64,000 bases of DNA from Micractinium sp. NFX-FRZ (lineage: Eukaryota > Chlorophyta > Trebouxiophyceae > Chlorellales > Chlorellaceae): the NCBI GenBank assembly GCA_029339195.1, contig JAPTJF010000229.1, forward strand, positions 31,752 to 95,751, given 5' to 3'. The notes beneath the pieces were generated by a model, which made no database searches, was not told the DNA's origin, and saw nothing but the letters and a program-made list of their open reading frames with translations. The position numbers were made by a program, and so were the translations under genes. This document shows positions 47,401 to 59,076 of this stretch, in pieces; position 1 is the stretch's first letter, and each line of letters opens with the position of its first letter.

Positions 47401-47650
47401 CTAGGCTGCACGTGCCAGGCAATGAGCAGGGTGTGCTGGAAGCAAGGCATCATGCATGCCATGCAGCCAAGCCAGGCCATGACTTCCACGTAAATCCAGC
47501 TGTTGTCACCAACCATGCATCTGCAGGATGGGCGGCGGCGACACTGGTGCCGCCATTGCAGCAGACGCAGGCGGCTGCGGCGGCGCGGGTGGCTGCGGCG
47601 GGGGAGGCGGCGGCGGCGGGGGCGGCTGCGGCGGTTGCGGCGGCGGCTGA
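44495..47650 (+). CDS. Glycine-rich domain protein (GRDP/DUF1399 family)
   Basis: Eight exons join in phase: 44495-44673, 44837-44916, 45271-45543, 45854-45968, 46116-46221, 46773-46876, 47010-47336 and 47527-47650 (435 residues). The core matches the DUF1399 module of plant GRDPs: RRYEEVWLPMVAD, DVLYISYVHRINPSAYARDC, ILGNLRLAIDRYAYFL, and the signature DVDLVWHAHMMASESYLKDC at 248-267 followed by PHDDSFNDR. The C-terminus is a Gly/Cys-rich tail (GGCGGAGGCGGGG-type), which is the second hallmark of the family. Plant GRDPs have been linked to development and osmotic stress; the biochemical role is not known. The tail exon is joined through a TG/G codon that makes the W before MGGGDTG, which supports it. 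An N-terminal exon upstream of 44495 cannot be excluded. It is head-to-head with the J-domain/reductase gene. Confidence 0.85.
46180..46432 (+). repeat. Exon 5 donor edge of the GRDP gene in three copies
   Basis: The true edge reads cgcctggtgcccgtctacga, then cgtcgacctg and donor gtgcgc at 46222. Copies lie at about 46279-46312 (ccgcctgcctgtgacgtcgg, then cctggtgc) and 46376-46420 (cacctggtgcccacaggtga, then tgtggccctggtgcgc), 83 and 108 nt apart, both inside the following intron. Confidence 0.85.
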
Positions 47651-48192
47651 TGGCTGCTGCATGTGTCATGCCGGCACACGTATCACATTGTGCTATTTAT
47701 TTGTACCATCATTGGATCAAGTTTTGCTGCACTGAGCCTGAGTGTAGCCCCAGGTTGGTCCTCCAACCTCTGTGGCACTTTTGCTCCTCATTGTCTGCCT
47801 CTTGACTCAGGGCATGTGCCTTCTCTCCCCACCACTTCAGTGCTGCTCTCCCACCAGCGCCCTGTTTGTCTGACAGCGGCAGCTGCTACATTCGTTTTGC
47901 ATTTGGAGCTCTAAGTGCTCGCCTCAACCGACGGTTTGTGTTGAACAACATGCTGCGAAGCTGTGCACTCAAAAGAAGGGAAAATCAGGATTTTGAAAGG
48001 GGCAGTCGACATGGTAGCAAAGGTAGGCTCGTCAGTCAATGTGCAAGTGCTGGCAAAAAGGAGAGGACCTATGAACACGTTGCGTTGGGCACACCAAAAC
48101 CATTGGGCACACCAAAGCCGGGGCATGCGTTGTACGAGGAAAGCACAGTTTGGCAGCAGCACGCCGAGGCACACGAACTGCCGTGAACTCAG
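47651..48192. other. Convergent 3' region between the GRDP and kinase genes
   Basis: Composition drops below that of the flanking exons, as expected for two 3' UTRs. A short internal repeat (ttgggcacaccaaa at about 48085-48116) is seen twice. No coding signal is recognised. Confidence 0.4.
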
Positions 48193-51081
48193 TCAGATCT
48201 GCACACTGGTGCTGCTGGCTGCGCTGGCAAGGAAGTCGGAGCAACTCTTCCTTGCAATCAGCACCGGCCGTATGCGTGCGCCCGACAGCACCAGAGGGCT
48301 GCCGCTGCTTGTGCGCGGGCCCCCAGGGGTGGCCAAGCCTGCCGGCCCAAGCACCCTGCTGGGGCTCCCGCCGCTGCTGCTGTTGACGCGTGCCTGGGCG
48401 GGGGAGAGCAGTACTGCCAGATCAAGGCTTGCCAGGCTGGCAGCCCGGCTGCCGCATGAGCGGTCACTACTGCTGCTGTCGCTGCGCTCGCCGCTGCCGC
48501 CCGCCGCCTGCCGCGCGCCCGCCCGGCCCCGCGCCGGCAGCTGCTGCTGCTGCTGCGCCACGGGGCGCGGCGTGCCCAGCGGGCCCGCGCTGCCACTGGG
48601 GTACGCGGCTGGCGGCAGGCAGGCGTTGACGGCGTGCGGGTGGAAGGACGCCGGCTCGGGCATGCCGCTGCCGTCTGCCGCTGGCTGCTGTGCCTTCTGC
48701 TGCTGCTGCTGGAGCTGCCACCGCTGCTGCTGCTCCGCCGCGCCCGCCATGCAGCCCTGCACCGCCGCCGGCAGATCACTCAGGCGGGCCGCCACGCTGG
48801 GCCAAGCCAGCAGCTCGTCAGCACTGGGGCGATCGGCCGGGAGGGGCTGCAGCAGCGCCGCCAGCAGTTGGCTCAGCTCCGGGCCGACGTGGGCGGGCAG
48901 GGGCGGCGGGGCGGCGAGGCCCAGGGCTTGCTGCCGCACCGCCTCCACCGCCTGCTCTGGGGCGCTGCCTGGGGGCGCGTCAAACAGCGGCCGCCCAGCG
49001 CACATTTCGTAGAGCAGGCAGCCAAGCGCCCAGATGTCTGCAGGGGGCGGCGGGAGGGTGTGTGGGATGGGATGGGATGACGGGGGTGAGGCGGGGGTGC
49101 GGTGGGGGTGTGCAGGGCGGGCAAGGCAAGCAGGCAGGCCGGGCGACAGGCTGGCCGGGGGGAGAGGACCTGGCCTGACGGCGAAGACGGGCTAGCAAGA
49201 TGAGTGCCCCCATCGCCTGCCGACCCGTTCGCTGCACTGCACTGCCTTCATTGCCAGCCTTCCAGCATGCCTCCCTGCACACAAGACCCCTGCTCTGCTT
49301 GCCAGTGCCGGCGCACAATCCCTGCCTGCCGGGGCCTGTGGCCAAGCCCTGCTGCCCACCACCCTGCCAGCCCCCAGGCACCGCCCGCACCTGAGCTGAA
49401 AGAGTAGGGCTGGCCCCGCCACATTTCAGGGGCCTTGAACTGCGGGGTGCCCGCCTGCAGGGGAGCACGAGGAACGCGCGGTGTGCACGTCAAGTCTAGC
49501 GGGCAAGCGGGGGCAGGAGCGCACAGCGCAGTCGCAGCATGGCCAGGACAGGCGGTGCGGCGGCACGAGCGCAGCCCAGCATGGTCACAGCATGGCCAGG
49601 ACATGCTGCGCAGCAGGATACGGGCGGGTTGCAACATTGGTGCCAGTTACACCCCCCGTGCGCAAGATCTGCCGGAAAGAGCAAGCGCAGCAGCCCTCGG
49701 CCCCCGGGGATCTCACCTCCTTGCGTGTGAACACGCTGCTCAGCTGGCCGCAGATGCCCAGATCCGTCACCTGCACCACGCCATCGCTGCCCAGCAGCAC
49801 GTTCTGGGGCTTCACGTCGCGGTGAAGGAAGCGGTGGGCGTGCATGTGCTGCAGCGCCAGCGTCACCTGGTGCACAGATGGAGGGAGGTGGGGGGGGCAG
49901 GGGGCAGGTGGAGTGAGCAGCGATGCGAGCTGATGATGCCGGCCACCTGCTGCCGTTGTTGCTGCTAGGATACCTTGTTCATTTTCTTCTTCGCTGCCTC
50001 CCCTGCCCGACACCCTGCCTGCTGGGCGAGTTGTTCCCACCCCTGCCTCCTACCCTGCCTGCTCAGCTACCAACCTGCAAAAATATGCTCCACACCTCAC
50101 GCTCCGGCAGGTGCCCGCCCTGGGAGGCGCTCTGCCTGCGAGCGGTGGCGGGCAGGGGAGCAAGCCGGAGGGTTTAGGCCGGGCAGCGGGGAAGCACAGC
50201 ACAGGGGGTCCTGTGTGCGGGCCAGCAAGCTGCCCAGGCAGCCGTGGCAGGGCTGGGCAGCCGAGCCCGCCGCAAGCTGAGCTGGCGCGCATGGTGAGGG
50301 AGATGCAGCACGACGTGGGCGCAGGGTGCTGCCCAGCACAGCAGGCACAGCAGGCACAGCAGACGCAGCTCGGTGCTCACTCTATCGTCCGCTTCAGGTC
50401 GCCCCCGGGTGCCAGGTCGGTCACGATGCACAGCCGGCTGCCCAGGCAGAAGGCCTCCCGGAACGTGGCGACGCATGGGTGGCGGAACGCGGTGCCCGCG
50501 CCGCTGCCGCCCGTCAGCGCTGCCAGCGCCTGCACCTCGCGCACAGCAGCCCGCCGGCTCCAGTCCGTGAGGGCCTCCAGGTTTGTGATCTTCACGGCGT
50601 AGGTGCGCCCGTCGGCGCGGCGCCGCCCACGGAACCTGCACCAAGCGGAGATCAGGCGGGGCGGTAGGTAAGGCGGCGCCGCCTAGAGCTACCCATCGGC
50701 GGCTGCAGTGCCCAGTGCCAAAAGTGTTACATGCCAGAGCTGCTGGGGCTGGCTGCCTGGAGTGTGGTCACCACGTGATCATCCAATCTCACAGATGTGA
50801 TGCAAGCACCGCTGCCTTCATTTCGCCGGCGCCAGTATGCTGCCCGCCCCGCCGGCCGAGGTGGGGTCACTTCAGCTGTGCACCTCCTCCAACCTGCCAG
50901 TTGTATTCCCCACAGGATCCTGCACTCACACTGTGGAGTAGCCGCCGCGCCCCAAGACGTCTGTGAGCTCCCAGTGCTCGCAGAGGTGCTCCTGCCAGTC
51001 CACCGCCCCCGCTGCCGCCGAGTCAAGAGCAGGTCCGGGCGCCACGGCGGCCCGCCGCTTCAGACGGTCCAACCACCCCAT
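48193..51081 (-). CDS. Ser/Thr protein kinase, NEK-like
   Basis: Six exons join in phase: 51081-50930, 50635-50381, 50135-50075, 49866-49717, 49454-49391 and 49037-48193 (508 residues). The kinase domain runs from about 35 to 310: glycine loop GRGGYSTVFRG near 44-54, ATP-binding Lys66 in YAVK, a helix-C Glu in REVQALAAL, the catalytic loop HRDVKPQN at 171-178, DLG at 191-193 in place of DFG, then GTPQFKAPEMW and DIWALGCLLYEM. All catalytic residues are present, so activity is expected. DLG and the GGDL hinge (DLAPGGDLKRTIE) recall NEK kinases, which act at cilia, centrosomes and mitosis, but the subfamily call is inference. The C-terminal third is Gln, Ser and Ala rich without a domain. It is head-to-head with the PsbP-like gene. 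Confidence 0.9.
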
Positions 51082-51868
51082 TTAGAGGCAATGCGCGACG
51101 GGTTGGGCCGCGCTGGGCCGTGCCCGTGCCTTCTGAGGGGATGCCGGCCGGCGAAAGAGATGCACAGGTTCTTGCTGTGCGCTGCACAGGAAACTAGGCA
51201 GATCAAGCTCGCATGCACTCAGAAGGAAGTTAGGAAGGCGAGAAAGGCCTCAGAGAGGCGCGATTCCCAACATCAAGCGCTGTGCCAGCAGAGTGGGTGC
51301 CCGCACAGTGGTAGTGCGGGTGCTTTCTGCGTTCTTCTTTGGATTAATCGACGTGCCATGGATCCAGGTTTCCGTCGTACGTCGGCCCAGAGCGCTGCCG
51401 GCAGTGCAGTCGAGGGGTGGGAGCCGTCGCCCCTCCCCCGTCGCCGCCGCTGCCCCGCCGCACTAGTTGTTCAGCGTCGTGCTGTTACCCATTAGGCACA
51501 GAATATGCTGCACTTTTACCTCTTGTCATGAAAAACACATGGTCCAGGGGGTGGTTGTTCAGTTGTCCTGGCAAGGGCGCGGCGTGGCCGGCCGCGACGC
51601 TGTTTCCGCGGTACCCCGCGAGCTCCGTCTGCCTAGCCGCCACTGCTGCCTGCCACAATTTGCAGCGCGGCCCCTGATGGAACTGCTGTAAATGTCACGC
51701 TTCAGTAGAATTTCAAGTGTGCTACCTTGCAAGTGCGGGGTTCAGGAGGGTCTCTTCACCTGCGGTGCCCTGCGGCGGCGTCCACCTCAGCACGGCACCA
51801 CCCTATCAACTTCATCTCGACGAAACCCTGCACCATCGGCCTGATCGTGCGCATCCATTGCATCCACA
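51082..51868. other. Divergent promoter region of the kinase and PsbP-like genes
   Basis: About 790 bp shared by two outward-facing genes. No domain is seen in any frame. A lower-GC stretch around 51330-51360 and 51480-51545 could be part of a promoter; I found no certain TATA box. Confidence 0.4.
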
Positions 51869-53384
51869 ATGTCGAGTGTGGCAGCACCCAGCCTAAGCCT
51901 GGCGCCTGGTTGTAGAAACTTTTGGGGCTCGCGGCGCTTGCTGACGCATACAGCACGTCGCAGCGCTCGTCAAGCGGCGTATCGTGCAGCAGCAAGCGGC
52001 AGCGAGGAGCGGGCAGCGAGCGGGCGGGAGCTCCCGCCGCCGCCACAGCCGGTAGAGCAGCCACTGGCCCGCCGCGGTGTGCTCGCCCTGGTGGCGGCAG
52101 CCGCTGCTGTTGCCGGCCCGGCAGCATCTCCGCTGACCCCACAAGCAGCGGCGACAGCAGCAGCAGCAGCCCCTGCGGGTGCTGCCACACCACCAGCGCC
52201 TCTGCCCATCCCGCCGCTCACCGGTAAGGTGGGGCTCTTGCCGATCATGAGATGCAAACTGTTGCCCCTCCTCAGTTGTGCTGCTCCTGCCCCTCTGGCC
52301 GCACAAGCAAGCCCTGCCTGCCGTACGTTGTGGCAAAGCAGCGTAAGCTGCAGCCAGCAGTGCTGCCCTTGCACAGTGCCAAGATTCCTATCTGCATCGC
52401 TTGCCTGCCCCACCTGCCCGCCTGCAGAAACGTACATGAGCCCCGAGGGGTTCCGGTTTGACTACCCAGCAGGCTGGGTGGTGGCCTTTGACCGCTCCGG
52501 GTCCACCGGCAATGGCGCCGTCATAGGCGAGTGCGGCTCCTGTTGTGGCCAGGGCGGGCCCAGCCCTAGTGTGCTTCAGCTGTGCTGGAGCATGCCCAGT
52601 CTCACGCTCAACCGGACAAGCACTGGTTGCCTGTCCCTGACTGCCCTTGCCCACCCGCACACCGCATCCCTGACCAACCGTGCTGTCGACATCACTGCCG
52701 CTTGCTGCGCCTCTGTGCATTTGTATGGCGTACCTCCCTCCCGTACTGCCCCACCTTCCTGGCTCATGCCCAGGTGTGTGTGTGTGGGCAACTCCCACCA
52801 GCAGTCATCACTCCGGCCTCAATGTGCAGCACAGGACCCATCCCTGCAGGCTGAATTTGTAGTATTTGACCGCCCTTCTTCCTGCCTTGTTCCTGCACCC
52901 TCTACCCGCTGCAGTCGTGGGCGACTTCCGCGCGCTCATCACCGTCTCCGTGTTCCGCACAGAAACGATCCCCGAGCTTTTGGTGCGGCAGGGGCTGACC
53001 CAGGAGGCCGGCTACGGCATCTGTGTCGAGCCACAGCAGCGCCAGAACTCGACCATGCGCTTCCAGCTGCTGCGCAGCGAGATGGTGCCGCCAGCTGGCA
53101 GCGGCGACGGCGCTGACGTGGCGGGCGGCGCGGCGGCGGCGGCGGCGGCCTACGAGTTTGAGTTCAGCATCGAGAGCTGCGCGGGGGAGATTGAGGAGGG
53201 GATGGGCGGCAAGCTGCGCTGCCTGTCCTTTGGCGCCGTCATTCCCAGCCAGCGGCGGCGCCACATCGGGCGGTGCGTGCTGGCCAACGGCAAGGCATAC
53301 TCCCTCAACGCCAGCAGCCCAGAGGACCGCTGGGCGCAGGTTGGCCCCCTGGTGCAGGCAGTCGTGAGCACCTTCCGATCGTGA
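51869..53384 (+). CDS. PsbP-domain protein of the thylakoid lumen
   Basis: Three exons join in phase: 51869-52223, 52428-52526 and 52915-53384 (307 residues). The N-terminus has a stroma-targeting part rich in Ser, Arg and Ala, then a twin-arginine lumen signal (ARRGVLALVAAAAAVAGPAA, residues about 67-86). The mature part is a PsbP domain: YMSPEGFRFDYPAGWVVAFD, then VVGDFRALITVSVFRTETI, a central poly-Ala loop, and ANGKAYSLNASSPEDRW near the C-terminus. PsbP and PsbP-like/PPD proteins assist photosystem II oxygen evolution, photosystem assembly or NDH; which of these applies is unknown, and the divergence from canonical PsbP argues for a PPD-type role. The second intron needs a GC donor (atag/gcgagt at 52527) to keep frame. 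Confidence 0.86.
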
Positions 53385-53912
53385 GGGGTGAGCAGAGAAG
53401 CAGGCGCGGAGCCGCCGGCTGAGACCAAGCACCCTGCGTGCTATCCCCAGCTCTGCTGCCACATGCCCTCTGCTTGCTTGCCCACTGCCTGCAATGCGCT
53501 GGCATTTCTTGCCCTTCCTGTCCACTCTTCGTCTAAGTGCCCCCTGTGAGCTGATGGTTACAGAGAGGAAAGGATTGCATGGGCAAACGGTGAATTGCCA
53601 GAAGACAGTGGGGCGGTGGCAGTGCGGTTACACAACTGGGTGCGGTGTCGGGGCCATGGCAAATGGGCAGAGGCGGAGAAGGGTGTGTCTGGTCTGTTGG
53701 AGTCTGTTCAGTCTGTTCAGTCGAATGAGTCTGTCGGTCAGCAGCTGCAGGCAGTCGGTTGGTCGGTCAAGGCTAGTCACGGCATTGGTTGTGCAAAACG
53801 ATCAGTGCTCTGCCATCAAGGAAAACATGGGTGCCAGGGCATATGGGACATCAAGGTGGTGGGCTGCTGGTGAAAGCCCAACCAGGGCAGGGAGGGAGGC
53901 AAGGGGGCCGCA
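53385..53912. other. Convergent 3' region between the PsbP-like and second coiled-coil genes
   Basis: No coding signal. On the minus strand TGTAA occurs at about 53632-53628 and 53562-53558, candidate poly(A) signals for the coiled-coil gene. A short direct repeat (agtctgttcagtctgttcag) lies near 53700. Confidence 0.4.
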
Positions 53913-56900
53913 TCAGGCACCGCCATCGTGCGACATCCTGCCTCCCATCTCCGCCACCTGGCGCAAGTACGACTTGGCAGCCAGCACCTGGCGTCGGGCA
54001 CGTGCCAGCGGATCCTCACCGCTGGCCTCCGCAGGCCCGCCTGCTGGCTGCGCCAGCGGCGGCGCAGGCGGGTGCGGCACGGCGCCCAGGCTGCCGGCGG
54101 CAGCACGCAGGGGCGCAGTCCTGCTGCTGGCGTATGCTGCGGGCGGCGGCCCTGGCTGCGCCAGGCTGCCATTCATGCGCTGCGGCACCGGCAGCTGCGG
54201 GGCGGCTGCTGGGCTTGTGTGGCGTGAGCTTGCATAGGAGCCCGCAGGCGCAGCAGCTCCTGCTGCTGTCAACGAAGGGCTGCCGCCCACCGCTGCCAGG
54301 GCTGCCGACACGCTGCGCCGCTGCGGCGGGTGCTGCACCTGCGGGCCTGCAGGGGACCCGCTGAAGGCTGCCCCGCTGCCAGAGGGTGGCAGCCGCAGCA
54401 CAGGGAGGTCAAAGCTTGTGCCAGAGCCACCCAGCGGCCGCGGCTGCCCTCTGGGCTGCCCCCCAAGGCCGCCCAACTGGGCAGGCTGCTGCTGCTGCTG
54501 TTGCTGGTGGTGAGGAGGAAGCGGCGGCGAAGACCAGCTGGCTCGCAGCCCTGCTGGCTGCCGCTCCGTGCCGTAAACTGTTGCTGCTGCCGCCGGCTCC
54601 CCTCGAGCCTCATAACGGTGCTGCCACTGCTGCTCATGCTGCACCTGGTGCTGCCACTGCTGCTGGTTCTGCTGCGGCTCGTACTGTGCCTGCTCAAGCT
54701 CTTGCTGCTGCTGCCACCGCCGCCGCCGCTCCTCCTCCTGCTCCCGCTGCCGCCGCCGCTCCTCCTCCTGCTCCCGCTGCCGCCGCCGCTCCTCCTCCTG
54801 CTCCCGCTGCCGCCGCTGCTCCTCCTCCTGCTCCCGCTGCCGCCTCCGCTCCTCCTCGGTTCGCTGCAACCGCTGCAGCTCCGCCTCCCGGTCTGCCAGC
54901 GCCGCCTGCTGCTCCTCCAGCTGGCGGTCCATCCGCCGCCGCTCCTCCTCAAACTGCTGGCGCTCCGCAGCCAGCGCCTGCTGCAGCTGCTGGTCCGCCT
55001 CCCCAGCCACAGCGGCCTGCCGCCGCTGCAGGCCCGCTGGCAGCATGCTGCTGCTCTCCTCCAGCTGCGCATGGAGGGCGGCACAGGTGAAAGGACATGC
55101 AATAAGCAATAAAGGTACGGAAAGGCCATGTGCTGTTGCCTTCCGGTAGAGATGTGCTCGAGCAATTCCGTGCTGCCCGGTGCGCCGCAAACAGTCACTC
55201 ATTTGAGCATCTATTAGCCCCACCACCCACCTGCCGGGATGCCTGCTGCCCCGCCTGGCGCGCATCGTCCACCGCCTGCTGGAAGGTGGAGAGCTTGCTG
55301 GCCAGCGTGTCAATGTGGCGGTACAGCTGCTGCTGGTAGGCGCTGCTGGCAGCGGGGCCACTGCCACCCACGCCGCTGCTGTACTGCTGCTGCTGCCGGG
55401 GCGCGATGCTAGCATGCTGGAAGTAGTCGTGGCCCCGGTCTGAGAACACATCCCTGCTGCCAGCTGGAGACGCAGTCTCCTGCACCGACCCTTCAAAGTC
55501 GCCGGCTGCGCTGCCCGGGCCGACGCCTGCCTGTGCCGCCCGCCCGCCGCTGCTCCGGCTGCTGCCGGCGTACGTCGGGTACGCAAAGCTGCCGCCGTCG
55601 CTGGCCCCCGCACCATGCCGCGCTGCTGCTGATGCCATTGGCGCTGCCTCTGCTGCTCCTGCTGCCCCGGGGCCCAGCCCCGTGCCTCCCAGCCGCAAGT
55701 GCTGGAACTGCAGGCGCAGCGTGTCCATGTCACGGTGCGCCGCCTGCAGCTGGCGGTTGGCCAAGTCCAGCGCCTGCTGCAGCGTGGCACGCTCGCCCTG
55801 CGCCGCATCCAGCGCCCGCTCCCACCGCACCGTCAGCTCGGCCTCGCGAGCCTCCAGCAGCTGCGCACGCAGCCGCCCCTCGGCCTGCACCTGCTCAGCC
55901 AGCAGCGCAGCGCGCTCCTCGGCAGCTTGCAGCTGCACACACTCGTCGGAAGAGGGGCACAGGGTCATCATCAGATGCGGTGGCAGGCGGCGTAGGGCAG
56001 GCAGAGGCTGGAAGAAGCGTGGCATTCCTACTGCCTATCCCCCACACATTTTGGCAACTACTGGCTCTAAAGGATCATGCAGATTGTTGAATGTGCGATC
56101 AATGTGGACTTCTGCTGCACACCAGCTTGAGTCCCAGTGCGGCCCCACCCACACCAACCCGACATTTCACCAAGTCGTTCCACAGGATACCACCCGCCTG
56201 GCGCCCTGTCGCTGTACTGAGCCACTCCCACCAGGCCCACCCACCCTGCACCCTGCACCCACACCACCCCAACCCGATAGGGTTTTACCTTGGCCTCTGC
56301 CGTCTCCGCCGCCTTGGCCCAGTCGTTGCGCTCCGCCTCCAGCACCGCTGCCGCCTCCCGCAGCTGCGCCGCCAGCGCCTCCTGCTCCCCCGCATCCCGC
56401 CGCGCCGCATCCTGGTGCAGCCGTGTCGTCTCCAGCAGCCCCTGCGTGCGCGCATGCAACCCCACCTCCCGCTCCAGCGCCGACGCAGTCTGCTGCGCCG
56501 CCTGCCGCACCCCCGCCAGCTCCTCCTCTGCCGCCGTGGCACGCGAAGCGGCTGCCGCCGCCTCGGCCCGCATGCCCGACAGCGCCTCTGTGAGCTCCGC
56601 AGCATCCATCATGGCATGATGGTACTGCTGCTTGGCCTCTGTGGCCGCAGCCTCGGCCGCTGCCAGGCCGCCCTGCAGCGCGTCGCGCTCCTGCTGCAGC
56701 GCGGCACGCGCACCCCGCAGCGCCGCCACCTCTTGCTCCAACTCTGCAATGCGCGTCGCCCGCAGGCGGTCGGCTGCCCCCGCATCCGCTGCCAGCCCGT
56801 CGTACTGCGCCTCCAGCTGCTGCAGCGTGGCCAGCGCCCCCTCAAACTGCGACACCATGCGCTGCATCGCCAGCTCCTGCTCCGCCACGCGGGCCTCCGC

Positions 56901-58776
56901 ACGCGCCAGCTGGCTGCGCACATGCTCCGTCTCCTCGGCGGCCGCCACGGCACGCTGCCGCGCCTCACGCTCTGACGCTGTTGCTGCAGACACCTGCTGC
57001 TCGTAGCCTGATGCACGGGGGCCGGGTGGAGTGGCAGGAGGGGGGCAGCGGTAAGAAGGTGCACCGAAGGGGGGCACCTAGTAAGGAGGTGCACCGCGGG
57101 TGTGACAGCCGAGCCGACCAAGGACGCAAACTTTTCAAGGAAGATGCAAGCTTAGAGCATAATTTAACTCTGAAGACGCAGCAGCATCACTCTGACGAGC
57201 CACTCTGGGTACCGTACTGTGGGACCAGGATAAGCAGCCCTGCTCAGCTGCTCATGCCGGTGTGCACCTGCAATGACGTCGGCCTTCTGCCGCGCGGCAT
57301 CGCCCTGCGCCGCTGCCGCGTCTTGCCGGGCCCGTGCCACCTCCTCATCCCGTGATGTCCTGGCATCCGCCACCTGCCGTTCACACAGGTCCACCAGCTG
57401 CTTCTGCCGCTCCTCAAGCGAAGTCACCCTGCAGGGGTGCGACGGCAGCGACGGCATTGAGGCAGGGCTGGTGATGTGTCTTAATTACGGCGAAGTGCAT
57501 TGGCCGACTGCTGCTGTTGTTGCTGCAGGAGAGGCTGCTGACACTGCTGCCGCTGCAGGGTAGGGTTGCAGATACTGCACAACCTGGAAGTGCATGAAGG
57601 AGGGGCTTCCCAAAGCATCCAGCAGGCAGCAAGGCTGGGTGGCAGGCTCCTAGCCGCAAACAAACTGCTCCAGGTTTCATCCGGTTGTTGCTGTGCTGCC
57701 GCTGTGCTGTTCCTTGAAAACAAGACAACACAACACCTTAGCGATTGCGCATCTGCTCCAAGTGTTGGTACCACAGATATGGATCAAACTACTGAAGCTT
57801 TGTAACATCACCAAATCGAACCACTGCACCCATCGCCTCATCAGCTGCACCCACCTGGCCTCCTTCTCCCGCAGCGTCGCCTCCCTGGCGCTCAGCGTGC
57901 GCCGTGCCTCTGCCAGCGCCGCCTCACGGCTGGCCGCCGCCTCACGCAGGCCCGACAGCACGGCATCGACGCGCTCCAGCTCAGCATCCCGCTCCTCCAG
58001 CAGCTGGAAAATGCAGGGGGGATGTCCGGAGCGGTGGGTCAAAAGGGCGAGGCACCGGGAGAGGCCAGGTGGGTGCTGCATGGGGACGCACGCTGTGACA
58101 GTGCCGAGGCAGTGCAACCAGTGCAGCACGGAATGCCTAGCAGGATTTGCAGCAATGAAACCCCACGGAAAGCAGGTCATCTATGCCAACCGACCCCCCC
58201 AACCGACCCTCCAACCGCTCGGCCATCGCAGGCCAGCACCCACCAGCACCCACCACACCTTTAGGTTGAACTTGAAGTCGGCTGTCAGCTGCTGCAGCTG
58301 CTGGCGCAACAGAGATGCCTCCGTCTCCTTGGCTGCCAGCAGGCCCTGGGCCACATGATGCTGCGCCGACTGAGGCGGCTGCGGCGTGGGGTCGGTGGGC
58401 GAGCGGAACACAGTGGCGGGCGGTGGCACGGCTGCCGCTGGCGGGGCTGCTGCACCGCCGGCCACTGTTCCAACCCCCGCCCTGCTGCGAGGACGGCTGG
58501 AGAAGGCAGTGGCCAGCGGTGTGCGCCTCTCATCCTGCAGGGAGCAGGCAGAAAGGCGGTGGACATGGAAGCGGTGGCGGCGGAGGATGTCAACCCGAGC
58601 CGACATCCATCTTCTTCCAGCACTGCCCTTGCATCCCCCAGCTCCTCGGCACCGCTGCTCCTTACCTCTAGCAGCTGCGACAAGCTGCGTATTTGCGAGG
58701 CGGGCGAGGAGAAGAGCTTGCCGCTGGTGTCCAGCAGCCGCGGCGGGGGAGGGGTGCTGCCCATTTCTAAGTCCAC
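53913..58776 (-). CDS. Large coiled-coil protein with Gln/Pro-rich C-terminus
   Basis: Seven exons join in phase: 58776-58666, 58534-58259, 58003-57855, 57428-57268, 57007-56289, 55932-55231 and 55064-53913 (1089 residues). The N-terminus (MGSTPPPPRLLDTSGKLFSS) is short and Ser/Pro rich; from about residue 100 to 510 the protein is a nearly continuous coiled coil rich in Ala, Glu, Arg and Gln (LEERDAELERVDAVLSGLRE, SQLARAEARVAEQELAMQRM). A Gly/Ser-rich break follows, then a second coiled coil that includes a perfect ten-residue repeat, and a disordered Gln/Pro/Ala tail. I do not recognise the family. Centrosomal, flagellar-base or scaffold roles are possible but not shown by sequence. It shares a 300-bp divergent promoter with the glutathione peroxidase gene. 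Confidence 0.78.
54719..54866 (-). repeat. 30-bp coding tandem repeat (REQEEERRRQ unit)
   Basis: Four nearly identical 30-bp units (plus strand cgccgccgctcctcctcctg, then ctcccgctgc) and a fifth diverged one encode repeated REQEEERRRQ in the second coiled coil. The unit is in frame, so copy-number change would lengthen or shorten the helix by ten residues. Confidence 0.92.
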
Positions 58777-59076
58777 TCATCTGGCTTGCTGGGCTGCACG
58801 CGAAAGAGGCTGGCAGGCCCCCACTTGCGCGCTGCACTTGAACGGAACGCGCTTGCCTGCCAGTATATGTGCGGTGTCTGCGCGACGCTATGGAAACTTG
58901 GCAGCAGTCTACGGCTGTCGCAAAGCAACGAAACCCCAAATGACAGCGTGGCGCAAGCTGAGGTGGATGGAGACATCCAGAAAGGCTGCTTGGGCCCTCC
59001 ACCGCCACACATTCTCGTCTGATCGCCGCCAGACACTCATCTCCCGCCCCAGCAGCCCTTGATCGCCTCCAGCACC
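58777..59076. promoter_or_regulatory. 300-bp divergent promoter of the coiled-coil and glutathione peroxidase genes
   Basis: The start codons of two outward-facing genes lie only 300 bp apart, so both promoters and 5' UTRs must fit here unless an unseen 5' exon exists. I do not see a clear TATA box. Confidence 0.5.

Noticed and set aside
54330..55112. Plus-strand Leu/Pro-rich frame of 260 codons
   Set aside because: It is the reverse complement of the coiled-coil repeat exon; the poly-LLLLLPLPPP pattern comes from the 30-bp repeat.
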